Below are positions 1-7,803 of a DNA stretch of 48,597 bases, in pieces. The DNA comes from Gammaproteobacteria bacterium (lineage in GTDB: Bacteria > Pseudomonadota > Gammaproteobacteria > Steroidobacterales > GCA-2729495). Positions within the stretch are counted from its first letter, which is position 1. Each line of letters opens with the position of its first letter. Location of the stretch: NCBI GenBank assembly GCA_024277915.1, contig JAJRUG010000040.1, forward strand, positions 1-48,597, read 5' to 3'. The notes below the pieces were generated by a model, which saw nothing but the letters and a program-made list of their open reading frames with translations, did not search any database and was not told the origin of the DNA. Both the position numbers and the translations under genes were made by a program.

Positions 1-599
1 CGGTTACCGTCAAGACGCGCATCGGGATTGATGATCACGACGACTACCCGTTTGTCGCGACTTTTGTCCGAACTGTTGCCGCAGCCGGTTGTGATACTTT
101 TATTGTACATGCGCGCAAAGCGATTCTTGCCGGGCTGAGCCCGAAGCAGAACAGGGATATTCCGCCGTTGAACTATCCGCTCGTGAAAAGGCTGAAGCAG
201 GATTTTTCCAGCTTGAGAATCGTGCTCAATGGCGGTATCACCGAACTCGCTGCAGTATCTGATCATCTTGAAACGATGGATGGTGTAATGATTGGTCGCA
301 AGGCATATGCGGATCCTTGTTTTCTTTCCCGGCTTCAGGTGGCGTTTCTTAATGCACTAAGTGGAAGGTTCTGGTCGGCACCAGGCAAGGATACAGTGAT
401 TCATCAAATGGCAGACTACGCCGAGTTGCAGATGGGGAAGGGAGCACGATTGCATCACATTACCCGTCACATGCTGGGGTTGTTATCGGGGGAGCCCGGA
501 GCGCGTCGTTGGCGCCGGTACATCAGTGAGCACGCCACGCAGCCCGGGGCAGGTCCGGAAGTGCTGGTTGACTCGCTAAATTATTGCAATTCCGGATAG
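1..599 (+). CDS. dusA: tRNA-dihydrouridine(20/20a) synthase DusA, C-terminal part
   Basis: The 5' end lies outside the window; the frame is open from base 3 to the TAG at 597-599, giving about 198 C-terminal residues. DusA is an FMN enzyme that reduces uridine 20/20a in the tRNA D-loop using NADPH. Near the start of the visible part is VKTRIGID, followed by FIVHARKA and GLSPKQNR, the DusA signature around the TIM-barrel active site and the substrate-binding histidine. Further on, LNGGI and VMIGRKAYADP form the phosphate-binding end of the barrel, and a C-terminal helical tRNA-binding domain follows. Length and motifs fit DusA better than DusB or DusC. An internal ATG at 168 is not the real start because homology runs well upstream of it. 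Confidence 0.93.
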   Translation, partial: VTVKTRIGIDDHDDYPFVATFVRTVAAAGCDTFIVHARKAILAGLSPKQNRDIPPLNYPLVKRLKQDFSSLRIVLNGGITELAAVSDHLETMDGVMIGRKAYADPCFLSRLQVAFLNALSGRFWSAPGKDTVIHQMADYAELQMGKGARLHHITRHMLGLLSGEPGARRWRRYISEHATQPGAGPEVLVDSLNYCNSG

Positions 600-659
600 A
601 ATACGCGGCAGCGCAGGCGGTCGGGCTTTGCGAATCATTGAATAAAGGAATAGTCGATC

Positions 660-1499
660 ATGGCGGCAAGGAAACAGGATATCGCTCAGGCAGGCAGTTT
701 GAAGAAACTGACCATGGCAGAGCTTGCAGACAAGCATGAGTTGTATGAGGACTCGGTTCAGAATGTTGAAGACGAGTGCAAGTTCGTCAGCAATACCTTT
801 CGTGAGATTCGCGGCCGGGAGGCGTTGAGCTTTCGGGAGGACTTTTGCGGAACTGCCAGTGCCTCCTGTGAGTGGGTTCGCAGTTCCGGCAAGCACACCG
901 CAATCGGAGTGGATATCGACAAGGATGTTCTTGATTGGGGGCGCGAGAATCGCTTGGGCAGGCTGACTGAAGAAGAGCAGGAGCGGATTGTGCTCCATCA
1001 GGCAGATGTCATGGACGTCAAGACGGAAAAAGTGGATGCGCTGGGCGCGTTTAATTTCAGCTACTGGGTTTTCAAGGATCGTGACACGATCAGGCAATAT
1101 TTTGAAATGGCTTATCGGGCAATCAAGGATGACGGTATCCTGTTTCTGGATGCTTTCGGAGGTTACGAAGCATTCGAGGAAATGAAAGAAAAAACAAAGT
1201 ATGACAACTTTACCTATGTCTGGGATCAAGCTCGCTACTATCCGGTTACCGGCGAGGCAAAGTGCCACATACATTTCAAGTTTCCTGATGGGTCAAAACT
1301 GAAAAAAGCATTTACCTATGAATGGCGTTTGTGGACCTTGCCTGAGCTTCAGGAACTCCTTAAAGAGGCCGGCTATCGTAAAGTGACTGTCTATTGGGAA
1401 GGCACAGACGAGGATGGTGACGGAGATGGCGAGTTTTCACCGGAAGAGAAGGGTGAAGCAGATGCAGGCTGGATTGCCTACATCGTCGCGGAAAAATAG
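660..1499 (+). CDS. Class I SAM-dependent methyltransferase, substrate unknown
   Basis: A 279-residue protein starting at ATG 660 behind AAAGGAA (644-650, 9-nt spacer). The central part has a Rossmann-type methyltransferase layout: EDFCGTA near residue 61 stands at the SAM-binding loop, IGVDID near 83 ends in the acidic residue expected at the end of strand 2, and LHQADVMD near 112 fits motif II. FNFSYWVF and LFLDAFGG fit the later strands. The C-terminus is very acidic (Asp/Glu-rich, about residues 245-268) before a final beta strand. I do not recognise the substrate; small-molecule, protein and tRNA methylation are all possible. It lies 60 bp behind dusA on the same strand, which does not establish a functional link. 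Confidence 0.75.
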   Translation: MAARKQDIAQAGSLKKLTMAELADKHELYEDSVQNVEDECKFVSNTFREIRGREALSFREDFCGTASASCEWVRSSGKHTAIGVDIDKDVLDWGRENRLGRLTEEEQERIVLHQADVMDVKTEKVDALGAFNFSYWVFKDRDTIRQYFEMAYRAIKDDGILFLDAFGGYEAFEEMKEKTKYDNFTYVWDQARYYPVTGEAKCHIHFKFPDGSKLKKAFTYEWRLWTLPELQELLKEAGYRKVTVYWEGTDEDGDGDGEFSPEEKGEADAGWIAYIVAEK

Positions 1500-1557
1500 C
1501 TGCCTGTCAGAATGCCGCAGGCGGCGGCGTTCATTATACGTTGAAATACCGTGATTT

Positions 1558-1565
1558 TAAGGAGG
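1558..1565 (+). promoter_or_regulatory. Perfect Shine-Dalgarno (TAAGGAGG) ahead of a mini-ORF
   Basis: TAAGGAGG is an eight-base complement to the 16S rRNA 3' end and is unusually strong for this window. It sits 5 nt before GTG 1571, not before the cyclase start at 1638, which has no clear Shine-Dalgarno of its own. Confidence 0.6.
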
Positions 1566-1570
1566 ATAAC

Positions 1571-1618
1571 GTGTCTCTGATGGCAAGGATACCTTATACT
1601 TCCGGCAATTCTTTTTAA
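1571..1618 (+). CDS. Possible 15-residue leader peptide upstream of the cyclase-FHA gene
   Basis: GTG 1571 begins a 15-codon frame, MSLMARIPYTSGNSF, ending with TAA at 1616-1618. The frame also contains an ATG at 1580. The main support is the perfect Shine-Dalgarno at optimal spacing. The frame differs from that of the cyclase, whose ATG lies 19 nt after this stop, so translational coupling or leader control of the cyclase is plausible. No homology can be judged at this length, and a chance match cannot be excluded. Confidence 0.35.
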   Translation: MSLMARIPYTSGNSF

Positions 1619-1637
1619 CATATTCTGCTAAAACACT

Positions 1638-2552
1638 ATGAGTGCTGAGGCCGCAGAAAACCTGGTTGCGATCCTTTTTGCTGATGTTGTCGGTAGTACC
1701 CGCCTGTATGAAGCAATGGGTGACGACAAGGCAAGGGAAACCGTGCAGGAGTGCCTGAATATCATGAAGCAGGCAACCGAGAAGTATGGCGGCACGGTTA
1801 TAAAAACCATGGGTGATGAGGTGATGTCCACCTTTCCATCCTCTGACGATGCCATGAATGCCGGCAGTCGCATGCAGCAGCGTATTACCAACAATCAGGA
1901 TATTGGCAGCGACGATATTAACGTTGCGATCCGGATCGGGTGTCACTATGGGCCGGTTACTATTCAGGATCGGGATATTTTCGGCGCTGCTGTACATACT
2001 GCCAACAGGATGACATCACAGGCCAAAGCCGGCCAGATTCTCACAACCTCAGCCACGGTCGATCAATTGAGTGGTGAATGGAAAGCGCTGGTCCGGCAAA
2101 TTGATCTGGCGACTGTCAAAGGACGATCTGGTCGGGTTGAGGTGTTCGAGGTTCTCTGGCAGCCCGAAGAAGCAACCAGCATGTTGCCGGCCATTGGCTG
2201 GGGTAAGGCAAAGCCATCAAAACTCGGAACCCTCGTACTCAAGTTTCAGGGGCTGGAAATTGTCGTGGATCAGAATAGCAGTCGCACCATTACTTTAGGC
2301 CGTGCTGATGATAATGACGTTGTGATCAAGGGTAATCTGATTTCGCGAATTCACGCACGAATTGAAGTGAGCAAAGATCGTTTCATTCTGATTGATGAAA
2401 GTACCAACGGAACTTTCATTCAAAGAAATGACGGTGAGGAAGTCTTTGTACGCCGGGATGAAATCGAGCTTGTTGACGGCGGCATTCTCAGCCTGGGAAG
2501 GGTTGCACCCCGCGGCACATCACTGGCCATTGAGTACCACTGCGAGCGGTAG
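1638..2552 (+). CDS. Class III adenylate/guanylate cyclase domain fused to an FHA domain
   Basis: A 304-residue soluble protein. Residues about 8-175 are a class III nucleotide cyclase domain: FADVVGSTRL carries the first metal Asp (D16), and KTMGDEV carries the base-selecting Lys (K56) and the second metal Asp (D60). RDIFG (D113) fits the second base-selecting position, with the Arg of the transition-state pair at R124. The usual VNxAxR reads VHTANR, so the catalytic Asn is His120, which could lower or alter activity. K56 and D113 point to ATP as substrate. Residues about 198-300 are an FHA phosphothreonine-binding domain with GR (221-222), SRIH (236-239) and NGT (257-259). The order is the reverse of FHA-first cyclases. 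A cAMP-signalling role gated by Ser/Thr phosphorylation is inferred; no kinase gene is adjacent. Confidence 0.85.
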   Translation: MSAEAAENLVAILFADVVGSTRLYEAMGDDKARETVQECLNIMKQATEKYGGTVIKTMGDEVMSTFPSSDDAMNAGSRMQQRITNNQDIGSDDINVAIRIGCHYGPVTIQDRDIFGAAVHTANRMTSQAKAGQILTTSATVDQLSGEWKALVRQIDLATVKGRSGRVEVFEVLWQPEEATSMLPAIGWGKAKPSKLGTLVLKFQGLEIVVDQNSSRTITLGRADDNDVVIKGNLISRIHARIEVSKDRFILIDESTNGTFIQRNDGEEVFVRRDEIELVDGGILSLGRVAPRGTSLAIEYHCER

Positions 2553-2556
2553 CGGC

Positions 2557-2582
2557 GATTGTCGAGACTTAATCTCGCAATC
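2557..2582. other. Stem-loop between convergent genes (cyclase-FHA / pckG)
   Basis: GATTG-T-CGAGA, a CTTAA loop, then TCTCG-CAATC form a ten-base-pair stem with one bulged T. It starts 5 nt after the cyclase stop, between convergent genes. Neither strand has a U-run directly behind it, so it is not a canonical intrinsic terminator. It could be a bidirectional 3'-end structure. Confidence 0.4.
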
Positions 2583-2653
2583 AGTGCCAAATAACCCACC
2601 CTGAACACTCAATATTGACCATTGATGTCAGAGGACAGGGTCTGCCGGGTTTT

Positions 2654-4396
2654 TTATCCCAATGCCTTGATAACCCGCCGGTGTTGTTCAGCTAGTTTCG
2701 CCGGCACCCTGTCTCCATACTCCTTAAGGTATTCTCCCATCGCTTTCATCTCCTGGCGCCAGCTGTCATGGTCGACAGCCAGCAGCGACTCCAGTGTTTG
2801 ATGATCGATATCCAGGTCGTTGGTATCAATATCCGCAGCATTGGGCAGATAGCCAATCGCAGTTTCCTGAGCTTCCACCCGGTTTTCACAACGTTCGATA
2901 ATCCATCTCAGGACGCGCAGGTTTTCGCCAAATCCCGGCCAGAGAAAGCGGCCGTTTTCATCCTGGCGAAACCAGTTAACGTGGAAGATTTCAGGGAGTC
3001 GGTCAGATTTATCGCTGAAGCTCAGCCAATGCCCCCAGTAGTCGGCAAAATTGTATCCACAAAAGGGTTTCATCGCCATTGGATCCCTTCGGGTAATACC
3101 AACTGCACCGGTTGCCGCTGCGGTCGTTTCAGAGGCCACGCTGGCGCCAATCAGAACACCGTGATCCCAGTCCAGCGCCTGGTAAACCAGCGGAGCCAGT
3201 TCCCGGCGTCGGCCGCCGAATATAATGGCACTGACGGGCACACCGGCAGGGTCATCAGCCAGCGGCGAATAACAGGGGTTTTGCCGGGCAGCTACAGTAA
3301 ACCGCGAGTTGGGGTGCGCGGCTGGACCATCATCCTCGCTGCAGCTGTTTCCTTTCCAGTTTGTCACAGGAAGCTGATCATCCTTGCCTTCCCACCAGGG
3401 CTCATTGTTCTCATTGAGCGCTACATTGGTATAAATCGCATCATGCCGGATCATTTCAAATGCATTTCGATTAGTCTTGGTATTGGTGCCAGGAACGACA
3501 CCAAAGTAACCGGATTCCGGATTAATCGCGCGGAGCTGGCCGGTTTCATCGAGATGCAGCCAGGCGATGTCATCACCAATAGTACGGATCTTCCAGCCTT
3601 CCTGCGACTCGGGCGGGATCAGCATGGCCAGGTTGGTTTTGCCGCAGGCGGACGGGAACGCCGCGGCGATATAATGCTTCTCACCTTGCGGGCTCTCCAG
3701 TTCCAGCAATAGCATGTGCTCGGCCAGCCATCCTTCTTGCTGCGCCTGCCAGCTGGCGATCCGGAGCGCATGACATTTCTTGCCAAGCAGTGCATTACCG
3801 CCGTATCCGGAGCCGAAACTTTGAATGAGGAGTTCTTCAGGGTAGTGCATGATGAAGCGGCGGTCCGGATCCAGGTCTCCGGTCGAATGGAGACCGCGCA
3901 CAAAAGTGCCTTCTTTTTCTATTCTGTTCAGTGCCTCGGTGCCCATCCGGGTCATCAGCTTCATGTTGACCGCGACGTACGCACTATCAGTGATCTCGAT
4001 ACCGCATCTTGAGTAGGGGGAATCGATTGGACCCATGCAGTAAGGAACGACATACAAAGTGCGATCCTGCATGCATCCCTCGAACAGTTTTTCCATTTTA
4101 CCGTGCGCATCAGCCGGGCTCATCCAGTGATTGTTCGGGCCGGCAGCCGATTCCTCGGGAGTACACACGAACGTCAGGTGCTCGACACGGGCAACGTCGG
4201 TTGGATCGGATCGATGGAGATAGCAGTTTGGGTAGGTGGCATCGTTGAGTTTCTGCAACACCTCATCTTTGAGCATCTGTTGAATCAGATCGTCATATTC
4301 CTGGTCACTGCCGTCGCACCAGTGAATATGAGCAGGTTTTGTCAGGTTGGCTATTTCATCAACCCACTGCTGAGGAGTCTTGTTTGTGGATGTCAT
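2654..4396 (-). CDS. pckG: Phosphoenolpyruvate carboxykinase (GTP)
   Basis: A 580-residue cytosolic enzyme converting oxaloacetate and GTP to phosphoenolpyruvate, GDP and CO2, the entry step of gluconeogenesis (reversible for anaplerosis). The GTP-type family is shown by FPSACGKTNLAML (residues 247-259), which combines the P-loop with the hyper-reactive Cys251, and by RTIGDDIAW (271-279) for Mn2+ binding and NTKTNRN (305-311). ATP-type enzymes lack this cysteine loop. The length is close to the usual 590-620. It is monocistronic, converging on the cyclase gene and diverging from the helicase gene. ATG 4396 is preceded by only a weak Shine-Dalgarno. Confidence 0.96.
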   Translation of the reverse strand: MTSTNKTPQQWVDEIANLTKPAHIHWCDGSDQEYDDLIQQMLKDEVLQKLNDATYPNCYLHRSDPTDVARVEHLTFVCTPEESAAGPNNHWMSPADAHGKMEKLFEGCMQDRTLYVVPYCMGPIDSPYSRCGIEITDSAYVAVNMKLMTRMGTEALNRIEKEGTFVRGLHSTGDLDPDRRFIMHYPEELLIQSFGSGYGGNALLGKKCHALRIASWQAQQEGWLAEHMLLLELESPQGEKHYIAAAFPSACGKTNLAMLIPPESQEGWKIRTIGDDIAWLHLDETGQLRAINPESGYFGVVPGTNTKTNRNAFEMIRHDAIYTNVALNENNEPWWEGKDDQLPVTNWKGNSCSEDDGPAAHPNSRFTVAARQNPCYSPLADDPAGVPVSAIIFGGRRRELAPLVYQALDWDHGVLIGASVASETTAAATGAVGITRRDPMAMKPFCGYNFADYWGHWLSFSDKSDRLPEIFHVNWFRQDENGRFLWPGFGENLRVLRWIIERCENRVEAQETAIGYLPNAADIDTNDLDIDHQTLESLLAVDHDSWRQEMKAMGEYLKEYGDRVPAKLAEQHRRVIKALG

Positions 4397-4638
4397 GTGT
4401 TATCTCAATCGGAATTTAATTTTGGTCAAAATCACCGGTTTTATTATATTTCCAGATGCCCGGGTTCGGGGACAGCGTATTATACAGATGAAGCGCCAGA
4501 CTAATATCGCAGTTATTGCTTATTTTTCCTATGGCGGTCGTTGTTTGAATCAGTGTAGTGTTAGACAGTTTCATTAGTAATCAATATTCGAGAAAACTCT
4601 TTTAACTTTATGATTTCTTACAATAAAAGAAGTTTTTT
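4397..4638. promoter_or_regulatory. Divergent intergenic region pckG / yoaA
   Basis: This 242-bp AT-rich gap lies between two divergent starts and must hold both promoters. On the minus strand there are TATAAT-like hexamers (complement of ATTATA at 4442-4447 and near 4479-4484) without a convincing -35. On the plus strand, TATGAT (4609-4614) with TTCGAG (4587-4592, 16-bp spacer) is the best, still weak, candidate for the helicase gene. I see no further ORF or RNA. Confidence 0.4.
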
Positions 4639-6564
4639 GTGAATCTCGATGATTATTTCGGAGCCGGAAGTCCCCTCGCAGATTGTCTGGATGGGTTTTC
4701 TCCCAGGGCTGAACAGCTGGCAATGGCGCAGGTGGTCAGTGAGGCCATTGCGACAGGTACGGATCTCGCGATCGAGGCGGGTACCGGTACCGGCAAAACC
4801 CTGGCCTACCTGATTCCGGTGTTGCTCAGTGGGAAGCGAGTGATTGTATCGACCCGCACCAAGACTTTGCAGGATCAGCTGTACCACCGCGATTTACCCA
4901 CGATTGCACAGGCTCTGGGCCGGCCGGCCGTCATCGCGCAGCTCAAGGGCAGGGCGAATTACCTCTGCCGGTATCGCCTGACCAAACTGAGCGAAAAACA
5001 GGACTTTAAAAGGTCGAGCAGTGACAGGGTTACGCTGGGTCACCTGGAGCGCTGGGCAGCACATACCCGAACCGGGGATATCAACGAAGTCGCGGAAGTG
5101 GCGGAGGATTCACCTCTTTGGCCGCAGGTCACCTCGACCGCTGATAATTGCCTTGGCTCCAAGTGTCCCGCATACGTTGATTGTCATGTCGTGTCGGCGC
5201 GCCAGGCAGCCAGGGATGCGGAGATCGTGATCGTCAATCACCATCTGCTGGTGGCTGATCTGACCATGAAGGAAGAGGGTTTTTCACAGCTGTTGCCTGG
5301 CTCTGATGTGGTGATCGTCGATGAGGCGCATCAATTTCCGGATGTTGCCCAGGGCGCTTTTAATATCAGTCTGAGCTCCGGGCGCATGGCTGAACTGATT
5401 CAAGACCTGCGGCGTGAAACAGTCAATACGGGTCTTTATGATGGTGTAATCGACAAGCTGCTGGATGCAGTGGATGCAGCCTGCAAGGATGCGTCGATTG
5501 CTTTACCCCGCCGCGAAGGAAATCTTTCATGGGCAGATGCCGGAACAGAATTTGCATTTGCTTTCGATCTGCTGGCTGACCAGCTGATTGTATTGCGGGA
5601 TTGGCTTTCAGCCCATCAAGAGGCGAGCCCGGATATCAGGAAGTGCCTGGACAGGGCCCGGTCGCTGCTGGAGGCAAACGAACAGATCAGTGTGGCCAGT
5701 GACCTGACGGGGCTTCGATGGGTCAGAACTGCCAGGGGTGCATTCACAGCGAATCTGACGCCGCTGGAAGTTTCCACAGAGATCGCATCACTTCTGATGG
5801 GGCAGGGGTGTACCTGGGTGTTTACCTCGGCGACTCTGGCGGTAGGGGGTGATTTCAGCCATTTCCTGGGCCGGGTCGGGATGCCGGATACCTCCGTCCG
5901 GGAGATACCCAGCCCGTTTGACTATCCTGGTATTGCCCGGCTGTATTTGCCACAAGGCTTGCCTCCGCCGAATACCGATGATTATACGGATCAGGCTGTC
6001 GCCAGCATGGTGCCGGTGCTGCAGGTCACCAGGGGAAGGGCGTTCCTGCTGTTTACCAGCCATCGGGCGTTGCGTCGGGCGGCGGAGCTGCTGCAGTCGG
6101 ATGATCGAATCAGCTACCCACTATTGATACAGGGTTCAGCGCCACGCTCGCGGCTGATTGATGATTTTGCCGCCAGCGATAACGCTGTCTTGCTTGGTAC
6201 GGCTACGTTTTGGGAAGGCATCGATATCCGTGGAGACGGCCTGGTGCTGGTTGCTATTGATCGCCTGCCATTTGCCTCACCCGGCGATCCGCTGCTGGCG
6301 GCCAGGCTGGAAGCCATCCGAAGTTCCGGCGGGAATCCCTTTCGCAGTTACCAGCTTCCCCAGGCAGTGCTGAGTCTGAAGCAGGGTGCCGGAAGACTGA
6401 TTCGTGACTACCAGGATCACGGTGTAGTAATGATCTGTGATCCCAGGTTGTCGACCAGTAATTATGGCAAGGTCTTTATCGATAGCCTGCCGACTATGCC
6501 GGTCATTCGTAGCCTGGATGAAGTCCGGGCATTTTTCGAAGCACGAAAAGGAGATGCTGAGTGA
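4639..6564 (+). CDS. yoaA: Fe-S helicase of the XPD/DinG family, YoaA-like
   Basis: A 641-residue superfamily 2 DNA helicase. Walker A is AGTGTGKT (47-54) and Walker B/DEAH is DEAH (228-231). Four cysteines at 110, 171, 176 and 182 match the 4Fe-4S cluster of the XPD/DinG group. C-terminal helicase motifs include GTATFWEGID and QGAGRLIRD. The length matches E. coli YoaA (about 636) rather than DinG (about 716). The family unwinds 5'-to-3' and helps resolve stalled replication or R-loops. The start is GTG 4639; homology begins immediately after it. It overlaps tsaB by 4 nt, implying translational coupling; YoaA-like helicase next to tsaB is a common gammaproteobacterial pairing. Confidence 0.92.
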   Translation: MNLDDYFGAGSPLADCLDGFSPRAEQLAMAQVVSEAIATGTDLAIEAGTGTGKTLAYLIPVLLSGKRVIVSTRTKTLQDQLYHRDLPTIAQALGRPAVIAQLKGRANYLCRYRLTKLSEKQDFKRSSSDRVTLGHLERWAAHTRTGDINEVAEVAEDSPLWPQVTSTADNCLGSKCPAYVDCHVVSARQAARDAEIVIVNHHLLVADLTMKEEGFSQLLPGSDVVIVDEAHQFPDVAQGAFNISLSSGRMAELIQDLRRETVNTGLYDGVIDKLLDAVDAACKDASIALPRREGNLSWADAGTEFAFAFDLLADQLIVLRDWLSAHQEASPDIRKCLDRARSLLEANEQISVASDLTGLRWVRTARGAFTANLTPLEVSTEIASLLMGQGCTWVFTSATLAVGGDFSHFLGRVGMPDTSVREIPSPFDYPGIARLYLPQGLPPPNTDDYTDQAVASMVPVLQVTRGRAFLLFTSHRALRRAAELLQSDDRISYPLLIQGSAPRSRLIDDFAASDNAVLLGTATFWEGIDIRGDGLVLVAIDRLPFASPGDPLLAARLEAIRSSGGNPFRSYQLPQAVLSLKQGAGRLIRDYQDHGVVMICDPRLSTSNYGKVFIDSLPTMPVIRSLDEVRAFFEARKGDAE

Positions 6565-7235
6565 GTGATTTTGCCTGTCTGGCCATCGAGTCATCGACAT
6601 CTTTGCTCAGCGTAGCGGCATGCAGCGGCAATCGATCAAGTCTTATCGAAGATGGTACAAGCCGCACGCCATCACGCCAGGTTTTTCAGCTGGTCCAGCA
6701 GGTTCTCAAGGAAACCGGTCTTGAAATCGGAATACTGGATTGTGTTGCCTTCGGGTGCGGTCCCGGTAGCTTCACCGGTGTGCGGGTAGCAGCCGCTGCC
6801 GCGCAGTCAATCGCCTGGAGTGCCGGCGTGCCGGTATGCCGGGTTTCCGGTATGGAGGCTATGGCACTCAGTGTAATGGACAAATATCAGGCAACAAGTG
6901 TTGCCAGCTGCCTGGATGCCCGGATGGGCGAAGCCTATCTTGCTGTCTATCGCCGGGAGAGTGACTCAGTCATCATATCCGTGCTGGATGATCGTCTCGT
7001 AGATCCCGCTACCTTTATGCTTCCGGGGGATGAAAGCCTTTTTGCCGCAGGGCCTGGCTGGGATGCATACCCGGAATTAAACAAGCGTCATAGCGAACGA
7101 TTCAGCGGAACTGATACTGAGTGCTTGCCGTCAGCGGCAACCATGCTGCAGGTGGCTCGCAAGATGTTTCATAACGGTAATGCGGTTGCAGCTGCAGAGG
7201 CCTTGCCGAATTATATTCGTGATAAAGTTACCTGA
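6561..7235 (+). CDS. tsaB: tRNA threonylcarbamoyladenosine biosynthesis protein TsaB
   Basis: A 224-residue protein of the ASKHA fold. TsaB is the non-catalytic partner that, with TsaD and TsaE, transfers threonylcarbamoyl from TC-AMP to A37 of ANN-decoding tRNAs. The N-terminal LAIESSTSLLSVA is the family's phosphate-1-like strand-turn, and CGPGSFTGVRV (about 67-77) is the TsaB hallmark. It lacks the metal-binding histidines of TsaD, as expected. The start GTG 6561 overlaps the helicase stop (GTGA). The length is close to E. coli TsaB (231). Confidence 0.95.
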   Translation: MSDFACLAIESSTSLLSVAACSGNRSSLIEDGTSRTPSRQVFQLVQQVLKETGLEIGILDCVAFGCGPGSFTGVRVAAAAAQSIAWSAGVPVCRVSGMEAMALSVMDKYQATSVASCLDARMGEAYLAVYRRESDSVIISVLDDRLVDPATFMLPGDESLFAAGPGWDAYPELNKRHSERFSGTDTECLPSAATMLQVARKMFHNGNAVAAAEALPNYIRDKVT

Positions 7236-7285
7236 ATTGACTATCAGTGACCCGATAATCACACTTTTTATCTGCAGATAATCTT

Positions 7286-7789
7286 ATGACAGTCTTTGCG
7301 AATCCCCGAAATAGTAACTTCCTGGGCTTTGGTGCCTGCGCTGGATTGATGGCCTATGCGCTTTTTTCACAATATGTTCTTGGCCTTCAACCCTGTCCAT
7401 TGTGCATATTTCAGCGCGTAGCTGTTATTAGCATGGGGGTTGTCTTTCTTGCTGCTGCAATTCATTCGCCGGGGCTTGCAGGTCGCCGGGTATATGGGGC
7501 ATTGGTTGCCCTGGCTGCTGCGGGGGGCGCAATTATTGCAGGCCGGCACGTCTGGTTGCAAAACCTGCCGCCGGATCAGGTGCCCACCTGCGGGCCGGGT
7601 CTCGACTTCATGCTGGAAGCGTTTCCATTTACCGAAATGCTGACTACCGTGTTTGCAGGGTCGGGTGAGTGTGCGGAAATTGTCTGGTCATTTCTCGGTT
7701 TGAGCATGCCGACATGGGTATTGATCTGCGTTGTATTGCTCGGCGGGTTCGGCGTCTGGAATAACTGGCGAGCGCCCCGCAGCGAATAG
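7286..7789 (+). CDS. dsbB: Disulfide bond formation protein B (DsbB)
   Basis: A 167-residue inner-membrane protein with four predicted transmembrane helices (about 12-32, 42-59, 68-86 and 143-160). It reoxidises DsbA and passes electrons to quinones. The first redox pair, C37-P-L-C40 within QPCPLCIFQR, lies at the first periplasmic loop, followed by the quinone-site Arg (R44). The second pair, C102 and C129, lies in the large periplasmic loop (TCGPGLDFML ... GSGEC). All four catalytic cysteines are present. ATG 7286 starts 50 bp after tsaB, and the gene converges on dapE 14 bp later. Confidence 0.96.
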   Translation: MTVFANPRNSNFLGFGACAGLMAYALFSQYVLGLQPCPLCIFQRVAVISMGVVFLAAAIHSPGLAGRRVYGALVALAAAGGAIIAGRHVWLQNLPPDQVPTCGPGLDFMLEAFPFTEMLTTVFAGSGECAEIVWSFLGLSMPTWVLICVVLLGGFGVWNNWRAPRSE

Positions 7790-7803
7790 CAGGCCGGTTC
7801 GGC

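Noticed and set aside
1511..1523. GCCGC/GCGGC inverted repeat after the methyltransferase gene as a terminator
   Set aside because: The loop would be two bases and no T-run follows.
2768..3712. A 314-codon plus-strand frame inside pckG
   Set aside because: It is antisense to the well-conserved PckG; its translation shows no family motif.
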